64,000 nucleotides of DNA from Aromatoleum toluvorans (GCF_012910905.1 NZ_WTVN01000023.1:18261-82260), one strand, 5' to 3'; counted from the first letter of the stretch, positions 25,252-34,595 are shown. Numbers and translations: made by a program. The notes: a model not told the origin generated them from the sequence alone.

Positions 25252-26559
25252 ATGACGGAGATGTCGGGTGTGGCGCCGAGCATTTTGCTGGTGGACGACG
25301 AGGCGAGCATCTTGTCCTCGCTGCGCCGGCTGTTGCGGCCGTCGGGCTACACCATCCATCTGGCGGAAAGCGGGAAGGCCGGCCTCGAAGTGCTGGAGCG
25401 GGAGCACATCGATGTCGTCATCTCGGACATGCGCATGCCGGAGATGGACGGCGCACAGTTTCTCGAGCATGTGCGAACCCGCCGCCCCGAGGTCATCCGG
25501 CTGCTGCTGACCGGCTATGCCGACATGAGCTCGACGATCGATGCGATCAACCGCGGCGAGATCTACCGCTACATCGCCAAGCCCTGGGACGACAACGACC
25601 TGATGCTGATCCTGCGCGATGCGCTGGAGCGGCGCCGCCTGCAGAGCGAAAACGAGCGCCTGCAGGCGCTCACGCAGGCACAGAATGCCGAATTGAGGGA
25701 ACTGAATTCGGGGCTCGAGCGCAAGGTGCAGGAGCGGACGCGCGAACTCGAGCAGGCCAACGCCTCGCTCAAGGGCGCCAACGAGCGCCTGAAGCAGAAT
25801 TTCCTCGTTTCGATCAAGACTTTTTCGGGGCTGATGGAACTGCGCAGTGGCGGCGTGGCGGGTCACGGCAGACGGGTCGCGGATCTCGCGCGCAAGCTGG
25901 CCCTGCGCCTCGAAGTGGATGCGCGGGAGCAACAGGATGTGTTCTTTGCCGGGTTGCTGCACGACATCGGCAAGATCGGGTTCTCCGACGCGATGCTCGC
26001 GAAACCGGTTGCGCGGATGACCGGCGAGGAGATGGCGCTGTATCGCAAGCATGCGCTCGCGGGCGAGGCGGCGCTGATGCCGCTCGATGAGCTCAAGGGG
26101 GCGGCACAGATCATCCGCTCGCACCATGAGCGCTTCGACGGTCAGGGTTTCCCCGACGGTTTGCAGGGCCTGGCGATTTCCGTCGGCGCGCGCATCCTCA
26201 GCGTCGTCAATGATTACGACGGGCTGCAGATCGGCACGCTCGCCGACAAGCGCCTGAACCGCGACGAGGCGCTGGCGATGCTGGTGCACGCGCGCGGCAA
26301 GCGCTACGATCCGCAGGTCGTCGATGCGTTCGTCGAGCTGCTCGGCGGGGTCGCGCAGGAGCCGCCGTCGCGCGACATTGCCGTCGCCGCGATCGACCTG
26401 CGGCCGGGCATGGTGCTCGCGCGCGATCTGGTCGGGCGCGATGGCGCGCTGCTGCTCGCGGCGGATTACATTCTCGACGAGTCGCTCGTGCGCCAGATCC
26501 AGAACTATGCGCGCCGTGAAGGCATCCCCCTGGTGCTGCATGTGCGAGGCGACAAGTGA
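25252..26559 (+). CDS. Response regulator with HD-GYP phosphodiesterase domain
   Basis: 435 aa from ATG 25252. The receiver has the VDDEAS acidic pocket, phospho-acceptor Asp59 (SDMRMPEMDG) and the KPWDD lysine. A coiled-coil linker (about 125-185) leads to the HD-GYP domain: HD at 237-238 in LLHDIGKIG and HHERFDGQGFPDGL from residue 291. The GYP is GFP here, a conservative change often seen in active enzymes. It should hydrolyse c-di-GMP when phosphorylated. A short C-terminal extension (about 370-435) resembles the DUF3369-free RpfG variants. It opens an operon with a response regulator, GTPase, kinase and PilB-like ATPase, a setting that suggests control of surface motility or secretion. 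Confidence 0.88.
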   Translation: MTEMSGVAPSILLVDDEASILSSLRRLLRPSGYTIHLAESGKAGLEVLEREHIDVVISDMRMPEMDGAQFLEHVRTRRPEVIRLLLTGYADMSSTIDAINRGEIYRYIAKPWDDNDLMLILRDALERRRLQSENERLQALTQAQNAELRELNSGLERKVQERTRELEQANASLKGANERLKQNFLVSIKTFSGLMELRSGGVAGHGRRVADLARKLALRLEVDAREQQDVFFAGLLHDIGKIGFSDAMLAKPVARMTGEEMALYRKHALAGEAALMPLDELKGAAQIIRSHHERFDGQGFPDGLQGLAISVGARILSVVNDYDGLQIGTLADKRLNRDEALAMLVHARGKRYDPQVVDAFVELLGGVAQEPPSRDIAVAAIDLRPGMVLARDLVGRDGALLLAADYILDESLVRQIQNYARREGIPLVLHVRGDK

Positions 26560-26567
26560 CGAGGGAA

Positions 26568-26630
26568 ATGAACGAAAAGCCGCGCGGTCGGCCTGCGCGT
26601 CCGTGCGGCGATACCGAGGAGGACCGATGA
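26568..26630 (+). CDS. Possible 20-residue leader peptide
   Basis: ATG 26568 has GAGGG just upstream. The frame encodes a 20-residue basic then acidic peptide (MNEKPRGRPARPCGDTEEDR) whose stop overlaps the next start as ATGA. This translational-coupling arrangement suggests it may be translated, but no homologue is known to me. Confidence 0.3.
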   Translation: MNEKPRGRPARPCGDTEEDR

Positions 26631-27208
26631 GCCGAATCCTGATCGTCGATGACGAGGAAGCAATCCTGAAATCCTTGCGCCGGCTCTTGTCGCTGACGCC
26701 GTGTGTCGTCGGCAGCAGGGTCTATTCCCTGCACGTGGATACCTTCAGCGTTGCCGCCGAAGCGCTGGAAAAGGCGCGCCACACCGCCTATGACCTCGTG
26801 CTTTCCGACTACCGCATGCCGGGCATGGATGGCGTCAGCTTCCTGAAGGCGTTCCGCGAGATCCAGCCGGATGCCGCGCGCCTGATCCTGTCCGGCTATG
26901 CCGATCTCAACGGCCTGATCGGCGCGATCAACGAGGCGGGCATCAGCCGTTTCATGTCCAAGCCGTGGAACGACTACGAGCTCGTCGCCGCGATCGGGCA
27001 GGCGCTCGCGCTGCGCGAGCTGACGCTCGAGAACCAGCGCCTCGCCGACCAGGCGCGCGTCGCGATGGGCTCCTTGTCCGCCGCCGAGCTCGAGCGGCGG
27101 CGCCTCGAGGCCGAGGAGCCGGGCATCACGCACGTGATCTGGGGGGAGGACGGCTCGGTGCTGCTCGACGAATCGCTGCTCGACGAGTCGGGCCGGGAGC
27201 GGAGCTGA
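26627..27208 (+). CDS. Single-domain response regulator with C-terminal extension
   Basis: 193 aa, GAGGAGG before the ATG. The receiver has VDDEE, phospho-acceptor Asp61 (SDYRMPGMDG), SGYAD and KPWND. A longer loop after the first helix (CVVGSRVYSLHVDTF) is unlike its neighbours. The last 60 residues have no DNA-binding domain; they end acidic (EDGSVLLDESLLDES). It overlaps the MglA-like GTPase by one base, so it probably regulates that GTPase or its GAP/GEF. Confidence 0.85.
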   Translation: MSRILIVDDEEAILKSLRRLLSLTPCVVGSRVYSLHVDTFSVAAEALEKARHTAYDLVLSDYRMPGMDGVSFLKAFREIQPDAARLILSGYADLNGLIGAINEAGISRFMSKPWNDYELVAAIGQALALRELTLENQRLADQARVAMGSLSAAELERRRLEAEEPGITHVIWGEDGSVLLDESLLDESGRERS

Positions 27209-27861
27209 TGCCCGAACTCGAGCGCGAGAGCGGGCGCCTGACCTTCAAGCTCGTGTATTACGGTCCGGCCCAGGGCGGCAAGACCACCAACCTGATGCAG
27301 CTGCATGATCGGGTCGGTGCCGAGATGAAGGGCGAGCTGATGACGCTCGAGACGCAGAACGACCGCACGCTGTTCTTCGACCTGCTGCCGCTGGGTTTTC
27401 GTGCCCCGTCGGGACTGACGATCCGCTTTCGCCTGTTCACCGTGCCCGGCCAGGTGGCCCACGACGGCACGCGCAAGGCCGTGCTGTCGCGCGCCGACGG
27501 CGTCGTGTTCGTCGCCGATTCGCAGCGCACCGAATCGATCAACAATGGCGAGTCCTTCCAGAACCTGGTCGAGAATCTCGGGCGCGTCGGGCTCGATATC
27601 GATCGTCTGCCGCTCGTGGTGCAGTTCAACAAGCGCGACCTGCGGACGATCCTGAGCGAGGAGGAGGTGCGCGAGCGCTACGCGGGGGCGCCGTGGCCGC
27701 TGGTGTTCGCGTCGGCGATCCGTGGCGAGGGCGTGCTGCAGACCTTCGCCGCGCTGCTGCGCGGCGTGTGGCGCGGCTACGCACGGGAGCTCGAACTCGA
27801 CACCACTCACGGCCTGAGCGAGGCGGCTTTCGTTGCCGCCGCCACGGGGGATATGCAATGA
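27208..27861 (+). CDS. MglA-like small Ras-type GTPase
   Basis: 217 aa. Nucleotide-binding motifs fit MglA: P-loop GPAQGGKTTN (residues 19-28), switch II VPGQVAHDGTRK, DGVVFVADSQ, and the NKRD specificity loop in VQFNKRDL. MglA sets the cell pole where type IV pili and gliding machinery assemble; homologues in beta- and gammaproteobacteria are less studied. The Gln in switch II is kept. No MglB (roadblock) GAP gene is adjacent. It overlaps the response regulator (TGATG) and the kinase (ATGA), so all three are co-translated, and a PilB-like ATPase follows. This setting supports a role in polar pilus control. Confidence 0.87.
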   Translation: MPELERESGRLTFKLVYYGPAQGGKTTNLMQLHDRVGAEMKGELMTLETQNDRTLFFDLLPLGFRAPSGLTIRFRLFTVPGQVAHDGTRKAVLSRADGVVFVADSQRTESINNGESFQNLVENLGRVGLDIDRLPLVVQFNKRDLRTILSEEEVRERYAGAPWPLVFASAIRGEGVLQTFAALLRGVWRGYARELELDTTHGLSEAAFVAAATGDMQ

Positions 27862-29045
27862 GCGTCGAGCCGGGATTCGATCGCGAATTCGTGCTGGCCG
27901 AGCTGATCACGCCGCGCGACGCCGACGAGATCTGCGCCCAGCTCGCGACCGTGCTGGGTCTGCCCGTGGCGATGCTGGACGCCGCAGGCGTCCCGTTCGG
28001 CGGCGACGCGGCGGCCGGGCGCAGTGCCCGGGCGCCGCTGACGCTGGAGCTCGAGCCGGTCGGCTTCCTCGCCTGCGACTGCGACACCGCGGCATTGAAG
28101 GGCGCCGCGCGCGTCGTGCGCTGGGGCTTGCTGTCGCGGGCGCGCTTCCGCATGGTGTCCGACCTGCACCTCGAGGCGGTGCGCGCCGACTATGCGAAGC
28201 TGCAGCAGCAGAACGAGGCCCTGAAGGCGTCGGAGGCGAAATACCGCGAGCTCGCGGAGGTGCTTGATGCCAAGGTCAAGGAGCAGGTCAGGATCATCGA
28301 CGAGCGCCAGCGCCAGCTCTACCAGGCCGAGCGCCTCGCGTCCATCGGCCAGCTCGCGGCGGGCGTGGCGCACGAGATCAACAACCCGCTCGGCTTCGTG
28401 ACCAGCAACCTGTCGGTGGCCGAACGCTACGTCGCCCGGTTCGCCGCGCTGCGCGATGCGGTGCCTGCAGACACCTGGAAGGCCGCCGACCTCGACTTCG
28501 TGCTGGACGATTTCGCCGAACTGCTTACGGACTCGCAGCAGGGGGTCGCGCGCATCGCGCGCATCGTCAAGGACCTGAAGGGGTTTTCGAGCGTCGATCA
28601 GCCCGACGTGCAGCTCACCGACCTCAACGCCCAGCTCGAATCGCTGTTTGCGGTGATCGCCGGACAGCAGCCCCCGGGGGTGACGCTGAAGAGTGAGCTG
28701 TCGCCGTTGCCGCCCGTGATGTGCCTGCCGGGGCTCCTCAACCAGGCGTTTCTCAACGTGCTGCAGAACGCACTGCAGGCGGTGGGCGAGGGTGGTAGCG
28801 TGACGCTGCGCTCGGCGGCCACCGACACCCACATCGTCGTGCAGGTCGATGACGACGGCCCGGGGATCGCCGACGAGGTGCTGCCTTACATCTTCGATCC
28901 CTTCTACACGACGCGTGGCGTCGGTGGCGGCACCGGCCTGGGCCTGACCGTCGCGCGCGACATCGTGGTCACCCATGGCGGCACGATCGCCGCGATCACG
29001 CGCCCGGAAGGGGGCGCACGGGTCACGGTGGAGCTGCCGCTTTAG
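27858..29045 (+). CDS. Cytoplasmic histidine kinase
   Basis: 395 aa. The N-terminal 100 residues have no assigned domain; they include an ACDCD Cys pair. A coiled coil (about 110-160) leads to a HisKA-type H-box with His172 in GVAHEINNPLGFV, then the HATPase with N box LNVLQNALQAV, G1 VDDDGPGIAD and G2 GTGLGLTVARDIV. No membrane segment is seen. It is translationally coupled to the MglA-like GTPase, so the partner receivers are probably those of this operon. Confidence 0.87.
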   Translation: MSVEPGFDREFVLAELITPRDADEICAQLATVLGLPVAMLDAAGVPFGGDAAAGRSARAPLTLELEPVGFLACDCDTAALKGAARVVRWGLLSRARFRMVSDLHLEAVRADYAKLQQQNEALKASEAKYRELAEVLDAKVKEQVRIIDERQRQLYQAERLASIGQLAAGVAHEINNPLGFVTSNLSVAERYVARFAALRDAVPADTWKAADLDFVLDDFAELLTDSQQGVARIARIVKDLKGFSSVDQPDVQLTDLNAQLESLFAVIAGQQPPGVTLKSELSPLPPVMCLPGLLNQAFLNVLQNALQAVGEGGSVTLRSAATDTHIVVQVDDDGPGIADEVLPYIFDPFYTTRGVGGGTGLGLTVARDIVVTHGGTIAAITRPEGGARVTVELPL

Positions 29046-29052
29046 GAAACCG

Positions 29053-31293
29053 ATGAGCAATTACGCCGCCTTCTTCACCGGCCAGAAAGACGCCGCCCCG
29101 CCGGCCAGCACCGCTGCCGCGGCACGGGCGCGCTACCGCATCCTGTTCGTTGACGACGAACCGGCAATCCTGAAGGCGCTGGTGCGCATCTTCCGCGGCC
29201 AGGCGTACGACATCCTGACCGCGTCGAGCGGCGCGGAAGCGCTCGCCCGGCTCGCCGAGGGGCCGGTGCAGGTCATCATCAGCGATTACATGATGCCGGG
29301 CATGAACGGTTCCGAACTGCTCAAGCAGGTCAAGGCGCGTCATCCGGACACGATCCGCATCATGCTCACCGGCCACGCCGACACCGGTGCGGTGATGGGG
29401 GCGATCAACGACGGCGCGGTGTACAAGTTCATCCTCAAGCCGTGGAACGACGACGACCTGCGGGTCACCGTCTCGCTCGCGCTCGAGCAGTTCGACCTCG
29501 TGCAGAAGAACCGTGCACTGACCCAGGAGAACGCGAAGAAAACCAAGGAGATCTCGGCGCTGTCGCGCATGGCGGTATCCAACCGCAGCCAGCTCGGTAC
29601 GATGCTGCACAAGAAGGGGCTGATCACCAGCGCGCAGTGGCAGGAGCTCGCCCGTCAGCAGGGCATCCAGAAGGAGCCGCTGATCCGGCTCCTGCTCGAT
29701 CGCGGCTGGGTCGCGGAACAGGCGCTGCGCAAGATCCTGCGCGAGGATCTGCTGGTCGAGGAGGTCTCGCTCGGCGAATTCCGCGTCGATCCGGCCGTTG
29801 CCGACCTGATCCCGCGCAGTTTCTGCCGCAAGCAACTGATCGTGCCGCTCAAGCTCGAAGGCCGGCGCTTGCTGCTGGCGGTTGCCGACCCGATGGATGC
29901 CGGCCTGCTCGACGATATCCGGTTCACCGCCGGCCTCGACCTCAGGGTCGTGATGGCGGACTCCGCGGCGATCGAAGCGAAGATCGCCGAGGTCTATGGC
30001 AGCGACGACGGCGTCGACATCCGCGACATCGCGACCATGGTCGGTGGCCCCGATCCGTACGAGGGCATCGAGATCGTCATCGACGACGACGAGGCCGTGC
30101 CGCTCGACGAACTGCTCGCCGCCACCAACGAGCCGCCTGCGATCCGGCTCGTGAATGCGATCCTGCTCGAGGCGATCCGGCTGGGCGCCTCCGACATCCA
30201 CATCCAGCCCAAGACCAAGAACGTCGTCGTGCGTCTGCGCATCGACGGCGTGCTGCAGGACAAGATCCAGATCCCGCACGCGCTGCACAGTCCGCTCGTG
30301 TCGCGGCTGAAGATCATGGCCGAACTGGACATCTCGGAGCGCCGCCGTCCCCAGGACGGACGCATCACCGTGAAGTCGCCGCTGCGCATCGTCGACCTGC
30401 GCATCTCGACGCTGCCGACGATCAACGGCGAGAAGGTCGTGATGCGCATCCTCGACCGCAATTCCCAAGTCCTCAGCCTTGCCGGCCTCGGCTTCGGCGA
30501 GGCCGGCCTGGCCAAGGTGCGGGTGATGGTCGACAAGCCGCAGGGCCTGCTGCTCGCGACCGGCCCCACCGGCAGCGGCAAGACCACGACGCTTTACTCC
30601 CTGCTGCAGGCCAACGCCTCACCCTCGAAGAACTACATCACCATCGAGGACCCTGTCGAGTACTACCTCGATAATGCGGGACAGGTTCTGGTGCGCGAGA
30701 AGATCGGCCTCACCTTCCCCGTCGTGCTGCGTTCCATCCTGCGTCAGGATCCCGATGTCGTACTGATCGGCGAGATCCGGGATTACGAGACGGCCGAAGT
30801 TGCATTCCATACCGCATTGACCGGGCATCAGGTACTATCGACGTTGCATACGAACTCCGCGCTTGCAACGATCGCCCGGCTGCTTGATCTGGGCCTCAAG
30901 CCGTTCATCGTCGCCAGTGCGCTTGAAGGCGTGATTGCCCAGCGCCTGGTGCGTCGGATCTGCCGCCAGTGCCGGCGCGAGGTCGCGGTGGACCGGACCC
31001 TGGCAGCCCGTCTGGGGCCGCGCTTCGGCACGCTGCAGGCTGCGTTTGGGGGGGAGGGCTGCGTCCAGTGTGGCGGAAGCGGCTACTACGGGCGGCTCGG
31101 GCTGTACGAGATCCTGTTGCCGGATGAACACATGCGCGACCTGATTACCCGTGGTGCCACCATCCGCGAAATGACTGCCCACGTGCGTTCGACCGGGCAC
31201 GAGTCGCTGTGGGACGATGCACGCAAGAAGGTCGCCCTCGGTGAAACCTCGCTCGAGGAAGTCCTGCGCGTTCTGGGTCCGGAACCGGAATGA
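29053..31293 (+). CDS. Receiver-MshEN-PilB/GspE ATPase fusion
   Basis: 746 aa. Residues 25-145 form a receiver (VDDEPA, Asp78 in SDYMMPGMNG, Lys129 in KPWND). After a short coiled coil, about residues 175-320 match the MshEN domain that precedes PilB/GspE ATPases, including QLGTMLHKKGLITSAQ, whose MshE homologue binds c-di-GMP. The ATPase core has Walker A GPTGSGKTTT (about 503-512), IEDPVEY, Walker B DPDVVLIGEIRD (about 566), the His box LSTLHTNSA, and a zinc site with Cys 637, 640, 670 and 673. It should power pilus or secretion assembly at the inner membrane, with phosphorylation and perhaps c-di-GMP as inputs. No pilC, pilD or gsp partner is in the window. A receiver fused to this ATPase is unusual. 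Confidence 0.9.
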   Translation: MSNYAAFFTGQKDAAPPASTAAAARARYRILFVDDEPAILKALVRIFRGQAYDILTASSGAEALARLAEGPVQVIISDYMMPGMNGSELLKQVKARHPDTIRIMLTGHADTGAVMGAINDGAVYKFILKPWNDDDLRVTVSLALEQFDLVQKNRALTQENAKKTKEISALSRMAVSNRSQLGTMLHKKGLITSAQWQELARQQGIQKEPLIRLLLDRGWVAEQALRKILREDLLVEEVSLGEFRVDPAVADLIPRSFCRKQLIVPLKLEGRRLLLAVADPMDAGLLDDIRFTAGLDLRVVMADSAAIEAKIAEVYGSDDGVDIRDIATMVGGPDPYEGIEIVIDDDEAVPLDELLAATNEPPAIRLVNAILLEAIRLGASDIHIQPKTKNVVVRLRIDGVLQDKIQIPHALHSPLVSRLKIMAELDISERRRPQDGRITVKSPLRIVDLRISTLPTINGEKVVMRILDRNSQVLSLAGLGFGEAGLAKVRVMVDKPQGLLLATGPTGSGKTTTLYSLLQANASPSKNYITIEDPVEYYLDNAGQVLVREKIGLTFPVVLRSILRQDPDVVLIGEIRDYETAEVAFHTALTGHQVLSTLHTNSALATIARLLDLGLKPFIVASALEGVIAQRLVRRICRQCRREVAVDRTLAARLGPRFGTLQAAFGGEGCVQCGGSGYYGRLGLYEILLPDEHMRDLITRGATIREMTAHVRSTGHESLWDDARKKVALGETSLEEVLRVLGPEPE

Positions 31294-31324
31294 ATCGTAC
31301 GACATAGCGACAGGAGTTTCGGGG

Positions 31325-32314
31325 ATGAATAATGCAAATGGCATTGATGCCCTGACGACGGGCAACGCCGAAATCGATGAACGTCTGCAGCGCATGATGC
31401 GCGAGCACGAGGCGCGCATCGCGGAGCTGGCGCGCGAACTCGAGCGCGAACGCGCGTTGACGGCGGAGCTGGTGGCGCGCGTGGAGCGCACGCAGAGCCA
31501 GTTGCTGCAGTCCGAGAAGATGGCAGCGATCGGCCAGCTCGCCGCGGGCGTCGCGCACGAAATCAACAATCCGGTCGGCTTCGTCAGTTCCAACCTCGGT
31601 TCGCTCGCCTCGTACGTGGAGCGCCTGTTCGGCCTGCTCGCCGCCTACGAGCAGCTCGAGCAGGAACTGCCGCCCGATCACGCGGCACGCGCGCAGATTG
31701 CGAAGGCGCGCGATGCGGCCGAGATTGACTACCTGCGCGAAGACATTCCCGATCTGCTGCGCGAATCGGCCGACGGCGTCGCGCGGGTCCGGCACATCGT
31801 CAACGACCTCAAGGACTTCTCGCGTGCCGACGAGGGCGAGTGGCAGGAGGCGGACCTCAACCGCGGGCTCGAGAGCACGCTCAACGTGGTCTGGAATGAA
31901 ATCAAGTACAAGGCCGAGGTCGTGCGCGAGTTCGGCGAGCTGCCGAAGGTGCGCTGCATTCCGGCGCAGATCAACCAGGTCTTCATGAACCTGCTGGTCA
32001 ACGCCGCGCAGGCGATCGATACCTCGGGAACCATCACGCTGCGCAGCGGCGCCTCGGACGAGGAGGCGTGGATCGAAATCAAGGACACCGGCAAGGGCAT
32101 GCCGCCCGACGTGCAGGCGCGCATCTTCGAGCCGTTCTTCACGACCAAGCCCGTCGGCAAGGGGACCGGCCTCGGCCTGTCGATCTCGGCCGACATCGTG
32201 AAACGCCACAAGGGCGCGCTGCTGGTGGATAGCCAGCCGGGCGGGGGCACGCGTTTTCGCATCGTGCTGCCCTTGCGTACGGAAGGCGCGGGAGATCAGA
32301 CCGCCGCGAAGTGA
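31325..32314 (+). CDS. Soluble histidine kinase
   Basis: 329 aa, AGGAG upstream. A coiled coil (about 20-65) precedes the H-box with His78 (GVAHEINNPVGFV); the HATPase has N box LLVNAAQAI, DTGKGMPP and GTGLGLSISADIV. No sensory or membrane domain is present, so it needs a partner for input. It closes the operon begun by the HD-GYP gene. It is close in sequence to the kinases at 32357 and 27858. Confidence 0.87.
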   Translation: MNNANGIDALTTGNAEIDERLQRMMREHEARIAELARELERERALTAELVARVERTQSQLLQSEKMAAIGQLAAGVAHEINNPVGFVSSNLGSLASYVERLFGLLAAYEQLEQELPPDHAARAQIAKARDAAEIDYLREDIPDLLRESADGVARVRHIVNDLKDFSRADEGEWQEADLNRGLESTLNVVWNEIKYKAEVVREFGELPKVRCIPAQINQVFMNLLVNAAQAIDTSGTITLRSGASDEEAWIEIKDTGKGMPPDVQARIFEPFFTTKPVGKGTGLGLSISADIVKRHKGALLVDSQPGGGTRFRIVLPLRTEGAGDQTAAK

Positions 32315-32356
32315 GTGCGCCGCTTCGCGGTGCTGCTCGTCCGCGAGCGACGAACT

Positions 32357-34414
32357 TCATGCCATGGTGCAGGCGGGGCCCCCGACCGGTAGCCACACGC
32401 GCACCGTGGTGCCCTGTCCGGGGGCACTGTCGACCTCGAAGCGACCGTTGTGCCGCTGGACAATGCTGTAGCTGACGGAAAGTCCGAGACCGGTGCCCTT
32501 GCCGACGGGCTTGGTCGTGAAGAAGGGATCGAACATGCGCGCCCGTTCCTGTTCGTCCATGCCGCGCCCCGTGTCGCGGATCTCGACGCACACTTCGTCG
32601 CCGCGCTGGCGCGTGCTCACGGTGATCGTGCCGCGCGACTCGATCGCATGCACCGCGTTGAGCAGCAGGTTGACGATCACCTGATGGATCTGCCCGGCCT
32701 GGCAGCGCACTGCCGGCAGGGGGGCGCAGTCGCGCACGACATCGGCCTTTTCGGCGATTGTTGCGTGCATGACATTGAGGGTGCTCTCGAGCCCCTGCAC
32801 GAGATCCGTCTCGGCCAGTTCCCCGTCCTCGTCGACGCGCGAGAAATCCTTCAGGTCGGCGACGATGCGCGCCACCCGGCGCAGGCCGTCGCGGCTTTCG
32901 GCGGCCAGCGTGCGCAGGTCGTCGCGCACGAAATCGAGATCGGCCTTCTTGCGCAGCCGGGCCGCGGCGTCGCGCAGGCTGGCGTCGGACCGGCCCGCGA
33001 TCAGTGCTTCGTAGCCGTCGATGAGCGTGAAGAGGTCCTGCAGGTATTTCTCGAAGGCGCCGATGTCGGACTGGATGAAGGCGATGGGATTGTTGATCTC
33101 GTGCGCGACACCGGCCGCGAGCTGTCCCAGGCCGGCGAGCTTCTCGGCCTGCACCAGCTGCCCCTGGGCTTCGCCCAGACGCATGTTCGTATCCCGCAGC
33201 TCGGCAACGGTTTCGCGCAGCAGGCGGTCCTGCTCGATGCGCTCGGTGATGTCGTGGAGCACCACGACACAGCCGGGCGATTCATCCGCGGTGCGCAGCG
33301 GCGCGCTGGTGTACTCGACGGGAAAGGCATTCCCGTCCTTGCGGAAGAATACCTCGCCGACGCGCCGGCTGACGCATCCGGTGCGGCGCGTCGCGGCGAT
33401 CGGGCATTCCTCCAGCGGATAGGGGCGCCCGTCAGCGTGATGATGGTGGAACAGCTCGTGCGCAGACGACCCGAGCACTTCATGCTCGGCGTAGCCGAGC
33501 ATCGCGAGGGCGGCGGGGTTGGCGAACATGATGCGCCCGTCGGCGTCGACCCCGTAGACGCCTTCCGCGAGAGATTCGAAAATGGTGTGCTGGCGGCGCA
33601 GCAGGATGGCGATCGCCTCGTGGCTTTCACCCAGTTGCGCGGCGGTGCGCCCGATCGCATCGGCAATACGCGACATTTCGGTCTCGCCCGGGCGACGGGA
33701 CATCGCCACCGTCGCCGTGCCGGCGGCCATCTCATCGAGCGCGTGCTCGATCGCGGCGATGCGGCGCGTGACGTAGCGCTGCAGCCCGAGCGCGAATCCG
33801 CCGAGAAGTACCATCCCGGCGGCGAGCAGGGAGCCCACGAGTATTGCGGAATGCTGTCGCGATTGCTGCAGATCCTGGAGCGCCAGGTCGATGTGGCGAT
33901 CCTGCGTGGTCGCGAGTTCGCGCAGGTTGCCGAAGAGCGTCGGCTGGAGTCCTGACCAGTCGCTGCCCACGAGCCGCGCCAGTGCTGCGCGATCGTCGGT
34001 GCGGCAGGTCTCGCCCGCCCGTGCAAGAAAGTCCCACAGGGCGGGCAGGTGGGCCTCGAGGGTCGCGATCAGCTGTGTTTCGCGGGCGTCGTGCAGCCAG
34101 TTGCGGTGGTCGCGCCGAAAAGCCTCCCACCCGGAGCGGAGTTGTGCACCCTCGCGGACCAGGATCTCATGCATCGCGGAGGGGGGCGTGGCACCGAGAA
34201 GCACCGCCTGCAGCTGCGCCTGGACCGAAAGCAGGCGCCGCTCGACCTCGCGCAGCGCGGTGCCGGGCGCCAGTTCATGGTCGAAGATCAGCCGTTCGGC
34301 GCGATCGGTGTGCTGCTGCGAAAAGACGAAGACCAGCGATAGCGCGAGCATCACGCCGCCGGTGAGCAGCACGTGAAGCGCGAGGCGGCGGCGGATGCTG
34401 AGCCCACGGGGCAT
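32357..34414 (-). CDS. Membrane-bound PAS histidine kinase
   Basis: 685 aa from ATG 34414; an in-frame GTG at 34462 would add 16 residues with no ribosome site. Two membrane helices (about 14-34 and 185-208) enclose a helical periplasmic sensor, followed by a HAMP-like linker, a PAS domain (about 295-410), a coiled coil and a kinase core with His438 in GVAHEINNPIAFI, DTGRGMDEQ and GTGLGLSVSYSIV. The kinase core resembles those of the flanking genes, so it probably feeds the same receivers. It is transcribed against the rest of the block. Confidence 0.87.
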   Translation of the reverse strand: MPRGLSIRRRLALHVLLTGGVMLALSLVFVFSQQHTDRAERLIFDHELAPGTALREVERRLLSVQAQLQAVLLGATPPSAMHEILVREGAQLRSGWEAFRRDHRNWLHDARETQLIATLEAHLPALWDFLARAGETCRTDDRAALARLVGSDWSGLQPTLFGNLRELATTQDRHIDLALQDLQQSRQHSAILVGSLLAAGMVLLGGFALGLQRYVTRRIAAIEHALDEMAAGTATVAMSRRPGETEMSRIADAIGRTAAQLGESHEAIAILLRRQHTIFESLAEGVYGVDADGRIMFANPAALAMLGYAEHEVLGSSAHELFHHHHADGRPYPLEECPIAATRRTGCVSRRVGEVFFRKDGNAFPVEYTSAPLRTADESPGCVVVLHDITERIEQDRLLRETVAELRDTNMRLGEAQGQLVQAEKLAGLGQLAAGVAHEINNPIAFIQSDIGAFEKYLQDLFTLIDGYEALIAGRSDASLRDAAARLRKKADLDFVRDDLRTLAAESRDGLRRVARIVADLKDFSRVDEDGELAETDLVQGLESTLNVMHATIAEKADVVRDCAPLPAVRCQAGQIHQVIVNLLLNAVHAIESRGTITVSTRQRGDEVCVEIRDTGRGMDEQERARMFDPFFTTKPVGKGTGLGLSVSYSIVQRHNGRFEVDSAPGQGTTVRVWLPVGGPACTMA

Positions 34415-34475
34415 GTCGGGTCGGTCGGCGTTGAGAGTTGCCGGATATTCTAATGCACGCACCCGGCGCCGCCAG

Positions 34476-34514
34476 CGGCTGCTGGCTTTGCAGCCGTCTA
34501 CGTGATTCTACGTG
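34476..34514. promoter_or_regulatory. Hairpin and 10-bp-spaced direct repeats between divergent genes
   Basis: CGGCTGC/GCAGCCG (7 bp, 7-nt loop, 34476-34496) is followed at once by two copies of TCTACGTG (34497-34504 and 34507-34514) one helical turn apart. Direct repeats at 10-bp spacing suit a response-regulator or tandem dimer site controlling the kinase and/or the secreted protein. Confidence 0.45.
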
Positions 34515-34565
34515 GACGACCGCGCAAATTTGCGAATTTTCCGCGTTGATGCCTGCATTTATGCT

Positions 34566-34588
34566 TTGACCATCAACAACGTGGTCAA
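34566..34588 (+). promoter_or_regulatory. Inverted repeat over the ribosome-binding region of the secreted protein
   Basis: TTGACCA and TGGTCAA form a 7-bp inverted repeat with a 9-nt spacer, ending 7 bp before ATG 34596. It could be an operator or an RNA stem that hides the translation start. Confidence 0.4.
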
Positions 34589-34595
34589 GCTGCAT

